A program made the translations under genes and the position numbers. Under the pieces are notes generated by a model. It saw nothing but the letters and a program-made list of their open reading frames with translations. It was not told the origin of the DNA and did no database searches. From positions 342,001 to 406,000 of the forward strand of contig JARHVA010008408.1 of assembly GCA_037957365.1 (NCBI GenBank): DNA of 64,000 nucleotides, in the 5' to 3' direction. Position 1 is the stretch's first letter. The number at the start of each line of letters is the position of its first letter. Below are positions 23,595 through 35,434 of the stretch, in pieces. Source of the DNA: Torreya grandis. Lineage: Eukaryota; Streptophyta; Pinopsida; Cupressales; Taxaceae.

Positions 23595-24439
23595 TGTTTT
23601 ATTATTTTTTGGAAACTAGGGTCTAGTTCCTAAACAATAAAAGGTCTTGAATAGAGGGAAAAATCCAATCAAATATAGTAAAAGATAGGTATTTATCATG
23701 TACTCCATGATTAACAAATAATTTTTCTCCCTTATCAAAGCCATGAAGAAGTTTTAGCATTAAATTTTGAGGAATAAAACCATTTCCATTGTGCTTGATC
23801 CTATGATCAAGCTCACCCTATCATAGATTGAATTAGGAGATTGATGAGGCAAATGGATGGCCAAGCTATAAAAATTTGACATAGAGATCAAGCCTGTAAA
23901 GATCATTCAGGGCCAAGGCATTGTTCATCTTATGATTAAACTAGATCCATGCATGCTTAAGTAGGATGCCAAAATATAGTGGATGAATGAAGCCCAAAAG
24001 TCCTTCTAGGACATTAAAGATGCAATATCATAGGATTCAGTATTAATCAATCTATATTTTAATAAATTTTTATACTTATATTCACTTAATTCAAAGCATA
24101 TATTTATAGCTATCATCACACAGAAGAAGGATGAGACTGAGCATCTAATTACATTTATGAACACAAATTTTAAAGATGTAGACTCATGTACTCCATGATT
24201 AACAAACAAATTTTCTCGCTTATCAAAGAAATGAATAAGTTTTAGCATTAAATTTTGAGGAATAAAACCATTTCCATTGTGATTGATCCTATGATCAAGC
24301 TCACCCTATCATAGAATGAATTAGGATATTGATGAGGCAAATGGATGGCCAAGCTATAATAATTTGACATAGAGATCAAGGTTGTAAAGATCATTCAGGG
24401 CCAAGGCATTGTTCATATTATGATCAAACTAGATCCATG

Positions 24440-24926
24440 TATCATAGTTTAAAATGTATGTGAATCTCAAGTATCTAGAGGAGAGTGGTATACTGATATA
24501 ATATATTATATACTTATAGTAACTTGTTCCCCAGGACATAAAATTAGATAAAAAAAGCTTTGAGGCTTAAATTTCCTCATTACATGATCAAGAAGGGAGT
24601 CCTCTAGAGAATAAATCATGAAGGTATTTATCTCAAAAGTGTATCCATAGACAAAGTTAAATAAATTTTAGATAACTTACATCAAAAAATAGGCAATGAT
24701 CATCTTTTTGGTAATACCACATCCATAAGATCTTAAGAATGGGCTACTATTGGCCAAATTTTTTTAAATATGCTCACACTCATGTGAGAACATGTCATTA
24801 ATGTAAATATTTAACCAAGATGGAGGTACACACAATAATGCCTTTACATCTAGTTGTTAAAGGAGGGTTGTTTGCCTTGTGGGGTTTAGACTTCATTGGA
24901 ATCATCAACCCAAAATCATCAACATG
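24440..24926 (+). pseudogene. Integrase N-terminal domain, copy 3; directly joined to element 2
   Basis: Third copy of the same segment. Here the coding sequence is broken by the intact left LTR of element 2 at 24927. The remaining integrase core resumes at 44291 in the matching reading phase and with family-typical spacing. Confidence 0.8.
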
Positions 24927-26141
24927 TGTTTTATTATTTTTTGGAAACTAGGGTCTTGAATAGAGGGAAAAATCCAATAAAATATAGTAAAAGATATGTA
25001 TTTAACAATTTAATCAAATTAATTGCATTTAAGAAGAAATGAACTTATCTATAAAAATAAGCTAGAATGGATGATTCAGGAATTGAAATCTTTTGCACAA
25101 GACTGGGATGCTATCAAGAACCTAGATATATCTTTAATTTTGTGAAAGGATAGGAGAATTATAATATGACACACTAGGGTCTAGTTCTATAGTCCTCTTC
25201 TACTGCTATTATCTCTGAGACCTGACCTTTCTAGGTTTTATTCAGTATTTCTATGTGAGACTATTTATGGAATTTTAGAGGCTAAGTGTTGATACATCTC
25301 ACTATAGAACCATTTCAATCTCAAAACCCTAGATCTATATACACACATGAAACATCAAAATACATCAAAATAATAAAGGGAAAAAAATTGGGTTAGGGGA
25401 AGTATGATCACATGATCTAGAACCCCTGTTGTCCTAATCACTGCCTACAATAACCTTCAAGCTAGGGTCTTTGATAAAATGTATTTATTCCTTAGAAAAT
25501 GTACATAATCAACACACATGGTAGATGTCAAAATGAACTTTCACTTAGGCCCTTCCTTGATCAAGCATGCAAGTCTATGTGTGATGTAAAATGCTAAGTT
25601 ATACCATTGACTAATTTTTAATTTTGTATTGTGCCAAAGTAGTAAGTAATAGATATAAAATTCCTTGTGTATTCATTTATATAGGAGACTCTTTGTTTTG
25701 AATTTGGGAGCTTTATTCACATTTGGATGACATTGTAAAACTTAAAGATAAAGCTAATAAATGGGTTGGGACTCATTAAGTAAGGGAAACTAATGGTTAG
25801 AGATCAAAATGATCTTAGATAGGAGTGTTATAGATAGACAATCTAGGGTCCAAAGCTATAGTCCAATCCCAGAGCTCCTATTCTATAGGATTAAGACTTA
25901 GGGGGATGGAATAAGCATGGGAAATCTAACTTGGCTAAGGTGGAATGAGGTTATGGAAGTCTATAAATGACTTGCAATAAGAAAAAAGGTGAATCAAACA
26001 TGAAACAAGACCAAGATGAGTAAAACAAAAGATATGGTCGAAATGTGAACAAGGCTCAAATTCTCTAGCAAGAGTATCTTATGAAAGGACTATGAAAACA
26101 ACTTATATGTGTGTTTTCTTGACCAATTTAAGGTGTATACA
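24927..26141 (-). repeat. 3' LTR of element 2 (left copy)
   Basis: It is collinear with 43056-44285, from the TTTTGG-AAACTAGGGTCT end to CCAATTT..GGTGTATA. It reads TG..CA on plus. A stretch of roughly 24 bases (TAGTTCCTAAA.. ) is missing near 24957, between two copies of AGGGTCT/AGGTCT, although it is present in the copies at 22261 and 23595. Confidence 0.85.
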
Positions 26142-26158
26142 TTAACCCCCCTTTTATT
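26142..26158 (-). other. Polypurine tract of element 2
   Basis: On minus, AAAAGGGGGGTTAA lies directly before the left LTR. A G-rich polypurine tract primes plus-strand DNA synthesis in LTR elements, and its position fixes the orientation as minus. Confidence 0.7.
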
Positions 26159-26413
26159 ATAGTGATGCAATGAAATGAAATACTAGAGTAAAAGAAAGAA
26201 AAAAAATGCATACCTAAACCTATCTCTATGGATATGAATGTGCTACAAAGGGTCTAACTCACTTCCTAGCTAGGGAAGTGTATGGAGAGTTGGATAGTTC
26301 CTAGAGAAGAAAAAAATCCCTAAAATGGATGCCCCCTATACTAAATCTAGAAGTGGAATCTATGTAACATGGAGAAGGAGGGAAATGCTTGCCCCTATGT
26401 TTAATCTAACTAG
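26159..26413. other. Short 3' internal part of element 2, up to the element 3 insertion
   Basis: It contains no gene. It ends with ACTAG at 26409-26413, the left target-site copy of element 3. Confidence 0.6.
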
Positions 26414-27632
26414 TGTGAAATAATAATTTGACTCAAGAGAGGATGGTTAGTATCATGTTAGTTCCAATATGAAATCAAAATTAAATAAACACACTAACTA
26501 ACATAACATATCTAGGCCTAGTCACTAGGGGGAGCTTAATTAACAAAACTATAATGGAAAACACAACTAAAATTCAAAAAAATCATTCTTTCACCTTCCT
26601 TAGATGTTCCAAATATCTCATTGGAGTGGCTTGCTCAGTTCTGTGCTCATGAAGTTTACATCAATGAAGTATGGCTACCTCTATCTCTCCTTGGCACTTT
26701 TGACTTTGGCTTGGCTTCACTCAATATTTGGGCATTATAAAACTAATTTGCATGAATATTTAGAATTAATTCAACATTATAACTTTGGCATATGAGAAAT
26801 TAAAATTCAATAGGCAAGGCCTCATATTTAAACTTTTTCAAAAATGGTTAGAACTCACCTGAATCATCCATCTCAAGATGAAGATGTGTGGCTAAGGATT
26901 AATTAAATTATGTAATTAAATTTCATAAATAGGCTCATCAATATTTAGAATAAAGGTGTAATGAATAGGTATGGTAGGCATTGATGAGGCATGGGAGAGT
27001 CTTAATGAGGCATGGAAGTGGTTAACCTTGATATTTTATGCATTTTATGGCCTAGGGATATCTTCCTAAGAAATGATGTCACTTGATAATGTAGATATTC
27101 AATATTCATTTCCAAAAAGAAATTATTCAACAAGTTCCATGGAATTATTAATTAGGCTCATGATTTGATTTTATTATCTCTTAAGTATTATTAAGCACTT
27201 TGATATAAACCTTGGCTTTTTGTGCATAAATTACTCAAATTAATTAGAATTTCTTGTTATTGGCCCAAAATTTGACTGGATTGGAATTAGGATGTGATCT
27301 TAGATTTGTTGGATCCATTAGCCCATTTAGGATAGTTATAATGAAAAATAAAAAAGGTATGTGTCTCGTACAAGAAAGTTGATAGAAAAGAGAAATCCAA
27401 AGCACCTAGGTGCAAAAATATCATTTTGACTTGAAATGATCTAATCAAAGTTAGTTGGCCCATAAATTACATTACCCCATTTAATAATACCCTAGCCAAA
27501 ATTGGCACTTGAATATATCAATTTCAACTAATTGAATGCATTTTAGTGTTTTTACTCCAAATTGTTTATTTTGGAAGAAATTGGTAAAAATATTGATTAA
27601 TGGTCATTGGTGGTCAGATTTAGGTATCTATA
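26414..27632 (-). repeat. 3' LTR of element 3 (left copy)
   Basis: It is collinear with 33882-35081, from TGTGAA..TTTGACTCAAGAGAGG to GGTCATTGGTGG and ATTTAGGT. The 60-odd codon open frames inside it (26604-26792, 27536-27730) lie within a regulatory repeat and are not taken as genes. Confidence 0.85.
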
Positions 27633-27645
27633 GTTTCCCCATATT
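27633..27645 (-). other. Polypurine tract of element 3
   Basis: On minus, TATGGGGAAAC directly precedes the left LTR, which supports the minus orientation. Confidence 0.5.
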
Positions 27646-29905
27646 TGGGAAGATGTTAAAAACCATAGGCATAACAATGTATTCTCAAATAATGAGAAAT
27701 GGCCTATATGCCAAAAAAGAAGATGATGGTTGAAGAAAATGCTTCAAATGGTGTTTAGGTAGCCTATGATGATCCCCCTTCAAGGGAGTGGCCATCTCAT
27801 ATGTGGATGGATGGTCCCTCAAAAAGAAGCAAGAAGAAAGGTAGAATTAACCTATGATTGATATTAATCCAAATGAGAAAATACTTGCATGCATTGATTT
27901 TTAAAGATTATTAATTTTTCTAAAGGTGGTTATAATCAAGAATAAAAGTCAAAATAATGATTTGCCAATAGGTAGTTATAATGATTAAGAGGACCTAGAT
28001 TAGTTAAAAATGATTTTGCCCTAGTTAGGGTTGATTAGCAAGTATAACTCAAGGATATAACCTAGAATATAGATTAAAGATGAACATACACAAAAGTAGA
28101 TGCAATTATCTAATGACTTAAAGAATCCACAAATAACCAAACATATGAGGATTAAAAAAATGATGAAAGGGATGGATATAAGAATGAGATTGATAAATAG
28201 AAAATAATTAGTTGTACCTAAAAATGAGGAGATGCTCATCTTGATTAGCAATAATACAAATATAATGGCTAATGGGTTAATTTGATCAAGGGTGGGATGG
28301 GAGATTCCCAAGGTACCAAGGAGAAACTTCTATGGCTCCATTGATTGTAGACCTTATTGAAGATGATTTTTGGTGTAGCGTGTGATAATAGGCATCATGA
28401 TAGAATAACATGAGGAATAGCCTAAAATATACATAAGGACTGACTCCTAGGATCCAATACTCAATTAAAAATAATGCACCAATGATAAAAACCATGATTA
28501 CAATGTTGACATATGAATATGGATAGACTCAAGAATAATGTGCTAGAGGAATCACCCAATGAATGTACATAGACTGAGTCAAGGTAATAGTGCTGAAAGA
28601 AAACAAAAAGACAAGTGAACAAACAAACAAACAAAATAAAAACACACAAACAAATAAACAATGTTAAATAAACAAATAAATAGAAAGCCTAAAAATAAAT
28701 AGAAAATTTATCATCCTAATAATGACCATGCCCTAGTAGGGTGGATCAAGGATAACTGACTAGGATTAGATAGGACAAATATTCTGGGAATTTTGGAGTA
28801 TCTTAACTCAATCAAGAATGACAAGATACTAAAATAGTTCAAGCTCATAAAATGGTGAGAGTATGGCTTAGGTTGCTTGAAAAATGGTGAGAGCATACAT
28901 AAATGGGGACTGAGGTGACCTTAACATAAATTTATCATGACCTACATAAACTTAAAATAACCTCAAGTTAAAGTAATTCCATATACACAAAAGGTGAGGA
29001 AAAACCAACTATGTCCCATTAAGTTCTCAAATCTAGAAAATAGCTAGTCAAATGAAAACAATAATGGTAAGGTGATGTGATAATGCATGACAAACAAATG
29101 TTTCCCCTGGTTTTCCCATAGGTGGTTATAACTAGGATACAAAAAAATAAGTCAATGATACTAATTTTCCCATAAGCGGTTATAATTAGTAACAAGACTT
29201 GTGAGACACTGATTTACCCATAAGCAGTTATAATCAGGTACACATAAACAAATTTGATAGGATGAAAAAATGAAAGATATCTTTCTAGATCAACTGTCAC
29301 ACTACTTTCATAGACTATAATTGTAAACAAGTATTTGATATATTGTTGAAACTTGATCAAAATTCTCTCATAAAAGGTACAGGAAGAACCAATTAAGTTG
29401 TCTTGATTATCCCATAGCACCTCCAAAAAAGTGCCACTAATGAACATTGAATTTTGACTTTGATTTTCTTCTAGCACTTCTAAAAAATTTCACTAAAAGA
29501 TAATAAGTTTAAACTTTACGTGTCCCATAGCACCTCCAAAAATGTTTCACTATGAGATTATTCTTTATTTGCATGAATGTGGTCTTTGTCTCCTTATTCT
29601 TTTTCAGCTGCTATGTCACTATGGATGCAATTCAACAAAGTGTGATTCTATCTATCCCAATCAACACTTGTGGGAGGTGGAATGCCAATAATATGGTTAT
29701 GTTGGTTGATGGTAATATCCTGTGAAATGGTAATGGAATGGGGAGAGGTTACACAATCATCATATAATATACTAGGATAACTTATCTCAATGTTAAAGTA
29801 ATCATCCTCAAAAACTATAAAAATATCATAAATATATTCATATTGATCTACTAGGTATGCATAACCAATATTATAATAGTCACGAATGTATTTTTTTTCT
29901 AAATC
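27646..29905 (-). other. Non-coding internal region of element 3 with short repeats
   Basis: No gene is recognised. The phrase AGGTGGTTATAATCAGGAAT and variants recur near 27925, 27970, 29120, 29175 and 29225. 28616-28690 is low complexity (AAACAAACAAAC, AAATAAAC). Around 29400-29560 the phrase CCCATAGCACCTCCAAAAA.GT recurs about every 65-120 bases. The several 60-96 codon minus frames here show no family features. Confidence 0.5.
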
Positions 29906-30310
29906 TTATTCTAACTCAAGAGACTCTAAATCCAATGTTGAGACTGATGTTGATTCTAATTTTGATGCTAAATTTGATGTTAATTTAAGAATAGAACCTG
30001 ACTCTAATTCTGATTCTTCATTTGATGGATACTCTATTAAAATGATATATTTTTGAATATTTGGAATTAGATAATTAATGGCTTGTAATGGTATAATGGG
30101 CTCCATAAAAATAGGTTTATCAAAGTGGGACTCCTCTAAGATGGGAAAAAGGTCAAGAGATAACTCCTCAAAGAATAGCTTGTCAGATGGAGGCTCTTGA
30201 AAACTGGGCGTATGGTTGAGGTAATTATTTTCCCAAAGATAGTTATAATCATTAATAAGTGACTTAACAAAGACTATCTCATCAATGTGAGACTCCTTAA
30301 TAACTAGCAT
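29906..30310 (-). CDS. 134-codon open frame of unknown nature in element 3
   Basis: This is the longest uninterrupted frame in the window. The N-terminal half is rich in Glu, Phe, Pro and Leu, with repeated E-E/S-H-F-D-K-type phrases. The C-terminal third is Ser/Leu/Glu repetitive (S-K-L-E-S-T, L-D-L-E-S-L-E-L-E), reflecting a short DNA repeat. There is no zinc knuckle, protease or RT motif, and no signal peptide. It lies in the position of gag-pol in element 3 but does not look like gag. An acidic, low-complexity product or a chance frame kept open by the repeat are both possible. I do not recognise it. Confidence 0.3.
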   Translation of the reverse strand: MLVIKESHIDEIVFVKSLINDYNYLWENNYLNHTPSFQEPPSDKLFFEELSLDLFPILEESHFDKPIFMEPIIPLQAINYLIPNIQKYIILIEYPSNEESELESGSILKLTSNLASKLESTSVSTLDLESLELE

Positions 30311-30519
30311 GGGATTAATAGGTTATTCATCATAGGTTGACTTATCACAAGTAGTTGGTTCAACAAAAACATCTTGGAATAGTTGGTTTTCTTAGCCTTG
30401 GTTTCTAATGAGTTACAAAATATCAATTTTGAACATAACTTGGTCTTTGAATGATTAGATTGATTGATGTTTTGATTAGATTGGCACTAGATGAGGAATT
30501 ATTTGTGCTTAGATAATGA

Positions 30520-30910
30520 TAGGGTTTTGGGGATCATGATTACGTGCATGAGCCAAAAAATAAAGTCCTAAAATGGTAACCATAGGGTGGTATGAAGATT
30601 TATTACTCACACAAGCCAAAGGGTTAGGTCTTGACATGATGAAGGGGTGTTATAAAGCTTGATTTCTTACACAAGCCAAAGGACAAGGTCCTAGAAAGAT
30701 AAGGTTAGGGCATTATGCAACTTGTTTGCTCGCACAAGCCAAAGGATGAGGTCTTGAAATGGTAATGGTTTTCCTTGGATATTGTGGAGCTTGATAGCTC
30801 ATATAATCCAAAGCAGGGTTAGGGGTAGTTGATGATCAGATAAAAAAAGGATGTCATGGAACTTGATTTCTTGCATGATCCAAAGCATCCAAGTCCTCAT
30901 GATAAACTAT
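30520..30910. repeat. Imperfect tandem repeat of roughly 65-80 bp in element 3
   Basis: Five or so units repeat the phrases GCACAAGCCAAAGGATGAGG, TCCTGAAATGGTAA and TTGATTTCTTGCAC, at about 30545, 30610, 30665, 30735 and 30880. Spacing varies. Confidence 0.7.
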
Positions 30911-33587
30911 ATCATCCCAATCTTGAGTTGGATCATAAGCTAGTTCTTGACTATGGTTCATGTACTAATTATCATAAAGAGGGTATAAATTTGTATCCCA
31001 AACAACATTATCTATAGTTGGGTCTTAAACAAGTTCGTCCTCATAAAACTCTTCATACCAATTAATGTATTGAGTTGGATCATAAGTAGATTCATGACTT
31101 TGTTCCCATGAATGATTATTATGAAGTGGATAGAAATATATCTTAGAAACCATCTTATCATCATTGGGGTCTTGACTAAAGCCATTCTATCATAATTTAG
31201 ACTATACATGACTCCACCATAGGTGTATCTAGACATATCCACATAAATTATGAAATCTCCAAAAAAAAAATGCTTTGAGTTCTACAAACTCTGAAAAACT
31301 ATGTATAAAGGACAAATGGTTCAAACTTGGTCTAACTTTGTTAAAAGGGTGGAGTTATATCTCCAAATAATGATTTGATTAAGGAGTTATATCTCCAAAT
31401 GGTTTGTGCTAAGACTTGGCATAGAATAGTCTAACATTAAATGTCATATGCATAAAAATCCAAGCATCTGAATAATAACCAACATGTCAAAAGTTTAGGT
31501 CAAAGTGTTCCAAATAAGATCTAAACTAGAAAAGGGAAAAGTGTCACTAGGTCTTTTGTCCAAACACAGAGTCAAAATCTAGGCTCAAATAAGGTATGTG
31601 CTAGGACTTTTATCCAAATGATGTCAAAAGATAGGTTTGAAAAAAATGTTGATGTGATTTGATTTAATCTAACAAGTTTAGAAATAAATTTTACATAGAC
31701 CTGGCACATGGAATCAAATATAAACATGATCAGTTGGCATAAGGCATGAGGCAAAAGGTACCTAGAAAAAGGTTGTGTTCTCCAAAATAAAGTCACAAAT
31801 AATGATGAGGATAGGATTTAAACAAACAAACAATCAATAGTTTTCAAATTTGGGTAATCAATTAACCAAAGTTATGCAACCCAAAAGTGAAAGATCTATG
31901 TATCAACCCCATGAATTGAGGCCAAAACATAAATCAATCAATGTTTGAATCAGGAATTTAATAATGTTAATTAAAAAATCAATGTTGAAAAATAGGATTT
32001 GACTAGACAAGCTAGACAAGATTGGATAGCATGACAACACATAAACAAGGTCCAAATGGTATACATGACATGGTTCGAAACAAATGGTTTTTGATACAAT
32101 GACAAACAAGTCTTGAAACAAAGTGAGCAACCTAACAACATAAACATGCTCGAATGATGTGGTCAATGTTATGTTTTAAAAGACTCAAACATTCAAAATT
32201 GATAATGATATGGGAAGCATAAAGGTACCCACCTAAACTTAAGTGACACACACATAAACAAGTTTAGAAAAAATTTTAAGGCACAAGTGTGGTGTAAAAT
32301 GGCTAGCATAATGCCTCTTTAGATAAAAGAGTGACGTATAAACAAATTGGTTTTGACATGGTTATAAACAAACAATCAGGTTTTAGTCTCAAAACATACC
32401 AAGTAAAAAATGACTAAAATTCACTAAGTATAATCATATAAATCCTAACAAGGGTATGACAATGTGGGGTTGACTAAAAATAATTAGTTTTCAATCATTT
32501 CTTGATGTATCAATTACGCAATGCCTTTAATGTCATGATGCAAAAAAATGCATTAAAATTGGGTGTTTACAGCACTTGGCTTGTTGCAAAAATGTCTTAT
32601 CATTTATGAAACCACTATATCCATCGCTTGCTCAATGTAGTGTGATGTCCAAAGTGTATTTATGTCTTGTGTGTAACTCTAACACTAGAAGGTGGCTTAA
32701 TCATTCAAACCTATAATCCTAGTGGGAGTGGTTCAAGTCAGTGCTAAGAGATGAAACTCTGAGTCAAATCTTCCCTATAGAATTTGTGGGAGGTAATGAA
32801 TTCCCCCTCATAAACTAATATGCAATAAAATAAATGACTAATAGAAAGAATTTAGTTTCATTTAAAGATCACCTAATACTATTATGAGTTTTTGGGGAGT
32901 ACTTTAAATGGAATTCTTTCTATGCCTTGGACTAGGCATGTTTGCAATAAGGATGATGTTTTTTATTCCAAAAGTTCCTTAAAGGGGACAGATGGAAGAG
33001 CATACACACAATGTACCTCTTTTTATCAATCAAAAAGTAAGTTAAGCAACTATTAAATACAAAACTTGGACAAATGAGTTTAATTTTAAATACCAAATGA
33101 AAATTTGGGTGGTGTTCTTTTGACCCCTTGGTCTTAAGTTGTAACATTGAAAGCACAATTATCAAAGCATTCACTTAAGCATCTAAATTTTTTATTAAGA
33201 CCCTAAATAAGGTTCATAATTCATTTTAAATATTCAAAATATGTCTAAAGAACATGATTTAACAAATTTCAAGTTGGCCCTACAATGAAAAAGTTAGTAT
33301 GTCCTTTAGCTTTGAAGCTATTTTAAGTTTGGAATAATGTTGACAATTATATGTCTACCCAAAAGCATCACCCCAAAAGTAAATGTGTTAGATTAGAAAC
33401 ATTTAAAGATATTTTAATTTTTTTTTTAAATATTCAACTTAAATCTAAACTGATATCATATTATGAAGATTTAGGAGAAAATATGTGATTTAAAAAAAAA
33501 TCATCAATAATAGAGTGTGTATGACCCCAAACAAAGCATTTTATAATGGACTATTATCTCTCATGTCTATGTTTTTAAGGAAAAACC
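30911..33587 (-). other. Internal region of element 3, no recognisable gene
   Basis: Minus-strand frames of 74-87 codons (for example 31012-31239, 31903-32163, 32932-33171) show no retroelement domain. Two near-copies of GGAGTTATATCTCCAAAT occur around 31355-31400. Nothing further can be supported. Confidence 0.4.
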
Positions 33588-33725
33588 AATGACCATCGAT
33601 GGTTATACCTGACCATCAATTTTTATACCTAAACATCGATGATTTAAAATGACTGTCAATGGTTGCAATGATAATCGATGGTTTACTCAATCATCGATCA
33701 TTCTTTTGACCATCAGAGGTCTCTA
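33588..33725. repeat. Array of (N)ATCGATGGT-type quasi-palindromic words in the 5' leader of element 3
   Basis: About seven spaced words repeat every 18-25 bases: GACCATCGATGGTTATACC, GACCATCAATTTTTATACC, AACATCGATGATTTA, GACTGTCAATGGTTGCA, TAATCGATGGTTTA, CAATCATCGATCATT and GACCATCAGAGGT. The perfect core ACCATCGATGGT is a 12-base palindrome. It lies 160-300 bases downstream (minus sense) of the 5' LTR, in the untranslated leader. Confidence 0.85.
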
Positions 33726-33856
33726 TATAAACCTATGAAGATAGAAATTTGGCCAAATGAAGTTATATAATTAAATTAAAAGGTTTTTAATAATCCAAAT
33801 GAATATTTTAAAGTTACATAATGATATTCTTCATTTATGTGATACATTGGGTCCCA

Positions 33857-33881
33857 CTAGGCATGCCATTATGTGAACTAG
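33857..33881 (-). other. Primer-binding-site-like sequence of element 3
   Basis: On minus, directly after the LTR end, the sequence reads TAATGGCATGCCTAGTGGGA. Plant Gypsy elements often have a TGGCAyGCC.rGTGGGAC-type primer site here, and this fits with one or two changes. I did not assign the tRNA. Confidence 0.55.
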
Positions 33882-35081
33882 GAATTTGACTCAAGAGAGG
33901 ATGGTTAGTATCGTGTTAGTTCCAAAATGAAATCAAAATGAAAGAAACACACTAACTAGCATAACATCTCTAGGCCTAATCACTAAAGGGAAATTAGTTA
34001 ACAAGACTAGAAAGTAAAACACAAATAAAATATAGAAAAAATGTCTTTTACCTTATATGTTTTAAACAACTCATTGAAGTGGCTTGCTCAGTTTTATGCT
34101 CATGAAGTCTACATCAATGAAGTATGGATAAATCCATCTCTCCTTTGCACCTTTGACTTTGGCTTGGATTGGCTCAATATTTAATCATTATAAAAATAAT
34201 TTTTATGAGGCTTTAGAATCAATTAAACATTATAACTTTGGTATATGAGAGCTTAAAATTCAATAAGCAAGGCTTCCTATTTATAGATTTTTAAAAATGG
34301 TTAAAATACACCTAAACTATCCATCTCAAGATGAAGATGTTTGGCTAAGGATTAATTAAATTATGTAATTAAAATTCATAAATAGGCTCATCAATATTTG
34401 GGATAGAGGGGCAATGAATAGGCATGGAAGGCATTGATGAGGCATGGGAGGGTCTTAATGAGGCATGGGAGGGGTTAACCTTGATATTTTATGCATTTAT
34501 GGCCTAGAGATGTCTTCCCAATAAATGATGTCATTTGATGATGTATATAATCAATATTAATTTCCAAAATAAATTATTCCACAATTTTCATGGAATTATT
34601 AATTAGGTTCATGATTTGGTTTAATTATCTCTTAAGCATGATTAAGCATTTTGATGCAAACCTTGTATCTTGTGCACAAAGTACTCAAATTGGTTAGAAT
34701 CTCTTATTATTGGCCTAAATGTTTATTGGATTAGAATTATGATGTGATGTTAGATGTGTTGGATTTGTTATCCCATTTAGGATGTTTCTAATGAAAAATA
34801 ACAAAGGTACATGTCTCGTACAAGAGAGTTGATAGAAAAGAGCAATCTAGAGCACCCAGGTGCAAGAATTTCATTTTAACTCAAAATGATCTAATTAAAT
34901 TTAGTTGACTCATAAATTGTATTACCCCATTAAATGATACCGTAGCCAAAATTGGCACTTGAATATATCAATTTCAACTCAATTAATGTGTTTTAGTGTT
35001 TTTAGGCTAAATTGTGCATTTTGGTGAAAATTGGTGAAAATCCTAATTGATGGTCATTGGTGGCCAAATTTAGGTGTTATA
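33882..35081 (-). repeat. 5' LTR of element 3 (right copy)
   Basis: It starts with TGTGAACTAGG and ends before ACTAG at 35082. It is collinear with the left copy. TATAAATA lies on minus at 34278-34285, about 400 bases before the LTR end in transcription sense. The two copies differ by scattered substitutions and small indels. Confidence 0.85.
34278..34285 (-). promoter_or_regulatory. TATA box of the element 3 5' LTR
   Basis: TATAAATA on minus, identical to the octamer in the LTR at 125-132. In the left LTR the same position reads TTTAAATA (26825-26832). Confidence 0.55.
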
Positions 35082-35086
35082 ACTAG

Positions 35087-35434
35087 AATGACAAATTCTC
35101 AGAGGCCCAAAACCAATGTCCACCCTCTATCCCACATAAAATCATGTAATATGGAATGTGTGTATAGAATTTGTATGTTATGAAGAGTAAAATCTATCAT
35201 GCCCCCACTCTAAATATCTAAACAAGAATTGAGAAATGCTCGAAGGCCCAAAACTATTATTTCTCCTCTATCTCACATAAAATAATTTAGTCTAAAATGT
35301 GTGTATATATTTGTATGCTATAAAGATCAAATTTGTCATACCCCCACTTTGAATATCTAAACTAGATTTAAGAAATGCTCAAAGGCCTAAAACCAATATC
35401 TATCCTCTATTCCACACAAACTTGTGTAGTCTAG
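35087..35434. repeat. 138-bp tandem repeat, about 2.5 copies (element 2 internal)
   Basis: Units begin near 35088, 35226 and 35364 with AGAAATGCTCAAAGGCC-like sequence. They continue with CTCTATCCCACATAAAAT and, in the first two, ATGCCCCCACTCTAAATATC. The third copy is cut short near 35434. The first unit adjoins the target site of element 3. Confidence 0.8.

Larger units (their letters stand above)
21288..25015 (+). repeat. Higher-order tandem array: 1334-bp unit, three copies (third truncated)
   Basis: The same anchor recurs at 21288, 22622 and 23956, exactly 1334 bases apart. Each unit holds one RNase H segment, the N-terminal integrase segment, the first about 104 bases of the element 2 LTR (22261-22364, 23595-23698), and then a partial 488-bp unit starting at ACTCCATGATTAA. 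The third unit runs into the true element 2 LTR. Because the unit includes LTR sequence of element 2, the amplification happened after element 2 inserted. Confidence 0.9.
26414..35081 (-). mobile_element. Element 3: LTR retrotransposon without recognisable gag or pol (LARD-like)
   Basis: LTRs of 1.2 kb at 26414-27632 and 33882-35081 are flanked by an exact 5-bp duplication, ACTAG, at 26409-26413 and 35082-35086. On minus, a primer-site-like sequence with ATGGCATGCCTAGTGGG starts at the right LTR, and GGGGAAAC precedes the left LTR. The roughly 6.2 kb internal region has no readable gag, protease, RT or integrase. That structure matches large retrotransposon derivatives, which are mobilised in trans. 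It is inserted in element 2. Confidence 0.8.

Noticed and set aside
24006..24248. 80-codon minus frame
   Set aside because: It is the antisense shadow of the RT/RNase H repeat unit of element 1.
20313..24926. CRISPR-like or satellite DNA from regular repeats
   Set aside because: Units are 488 and 1334 bp, coding-derived from RT, RNase H and integrase, with no spacer structure; they are tandem duplications of a retroelement.
28616..28690. AAAC/AAAT-rich run as a LINE or SINE poly-A tail
   Set aside because: No adjacent LINE/SINE body or flanking duplication; it lies in the internal region of element 3 as simple low-complexity sequence.
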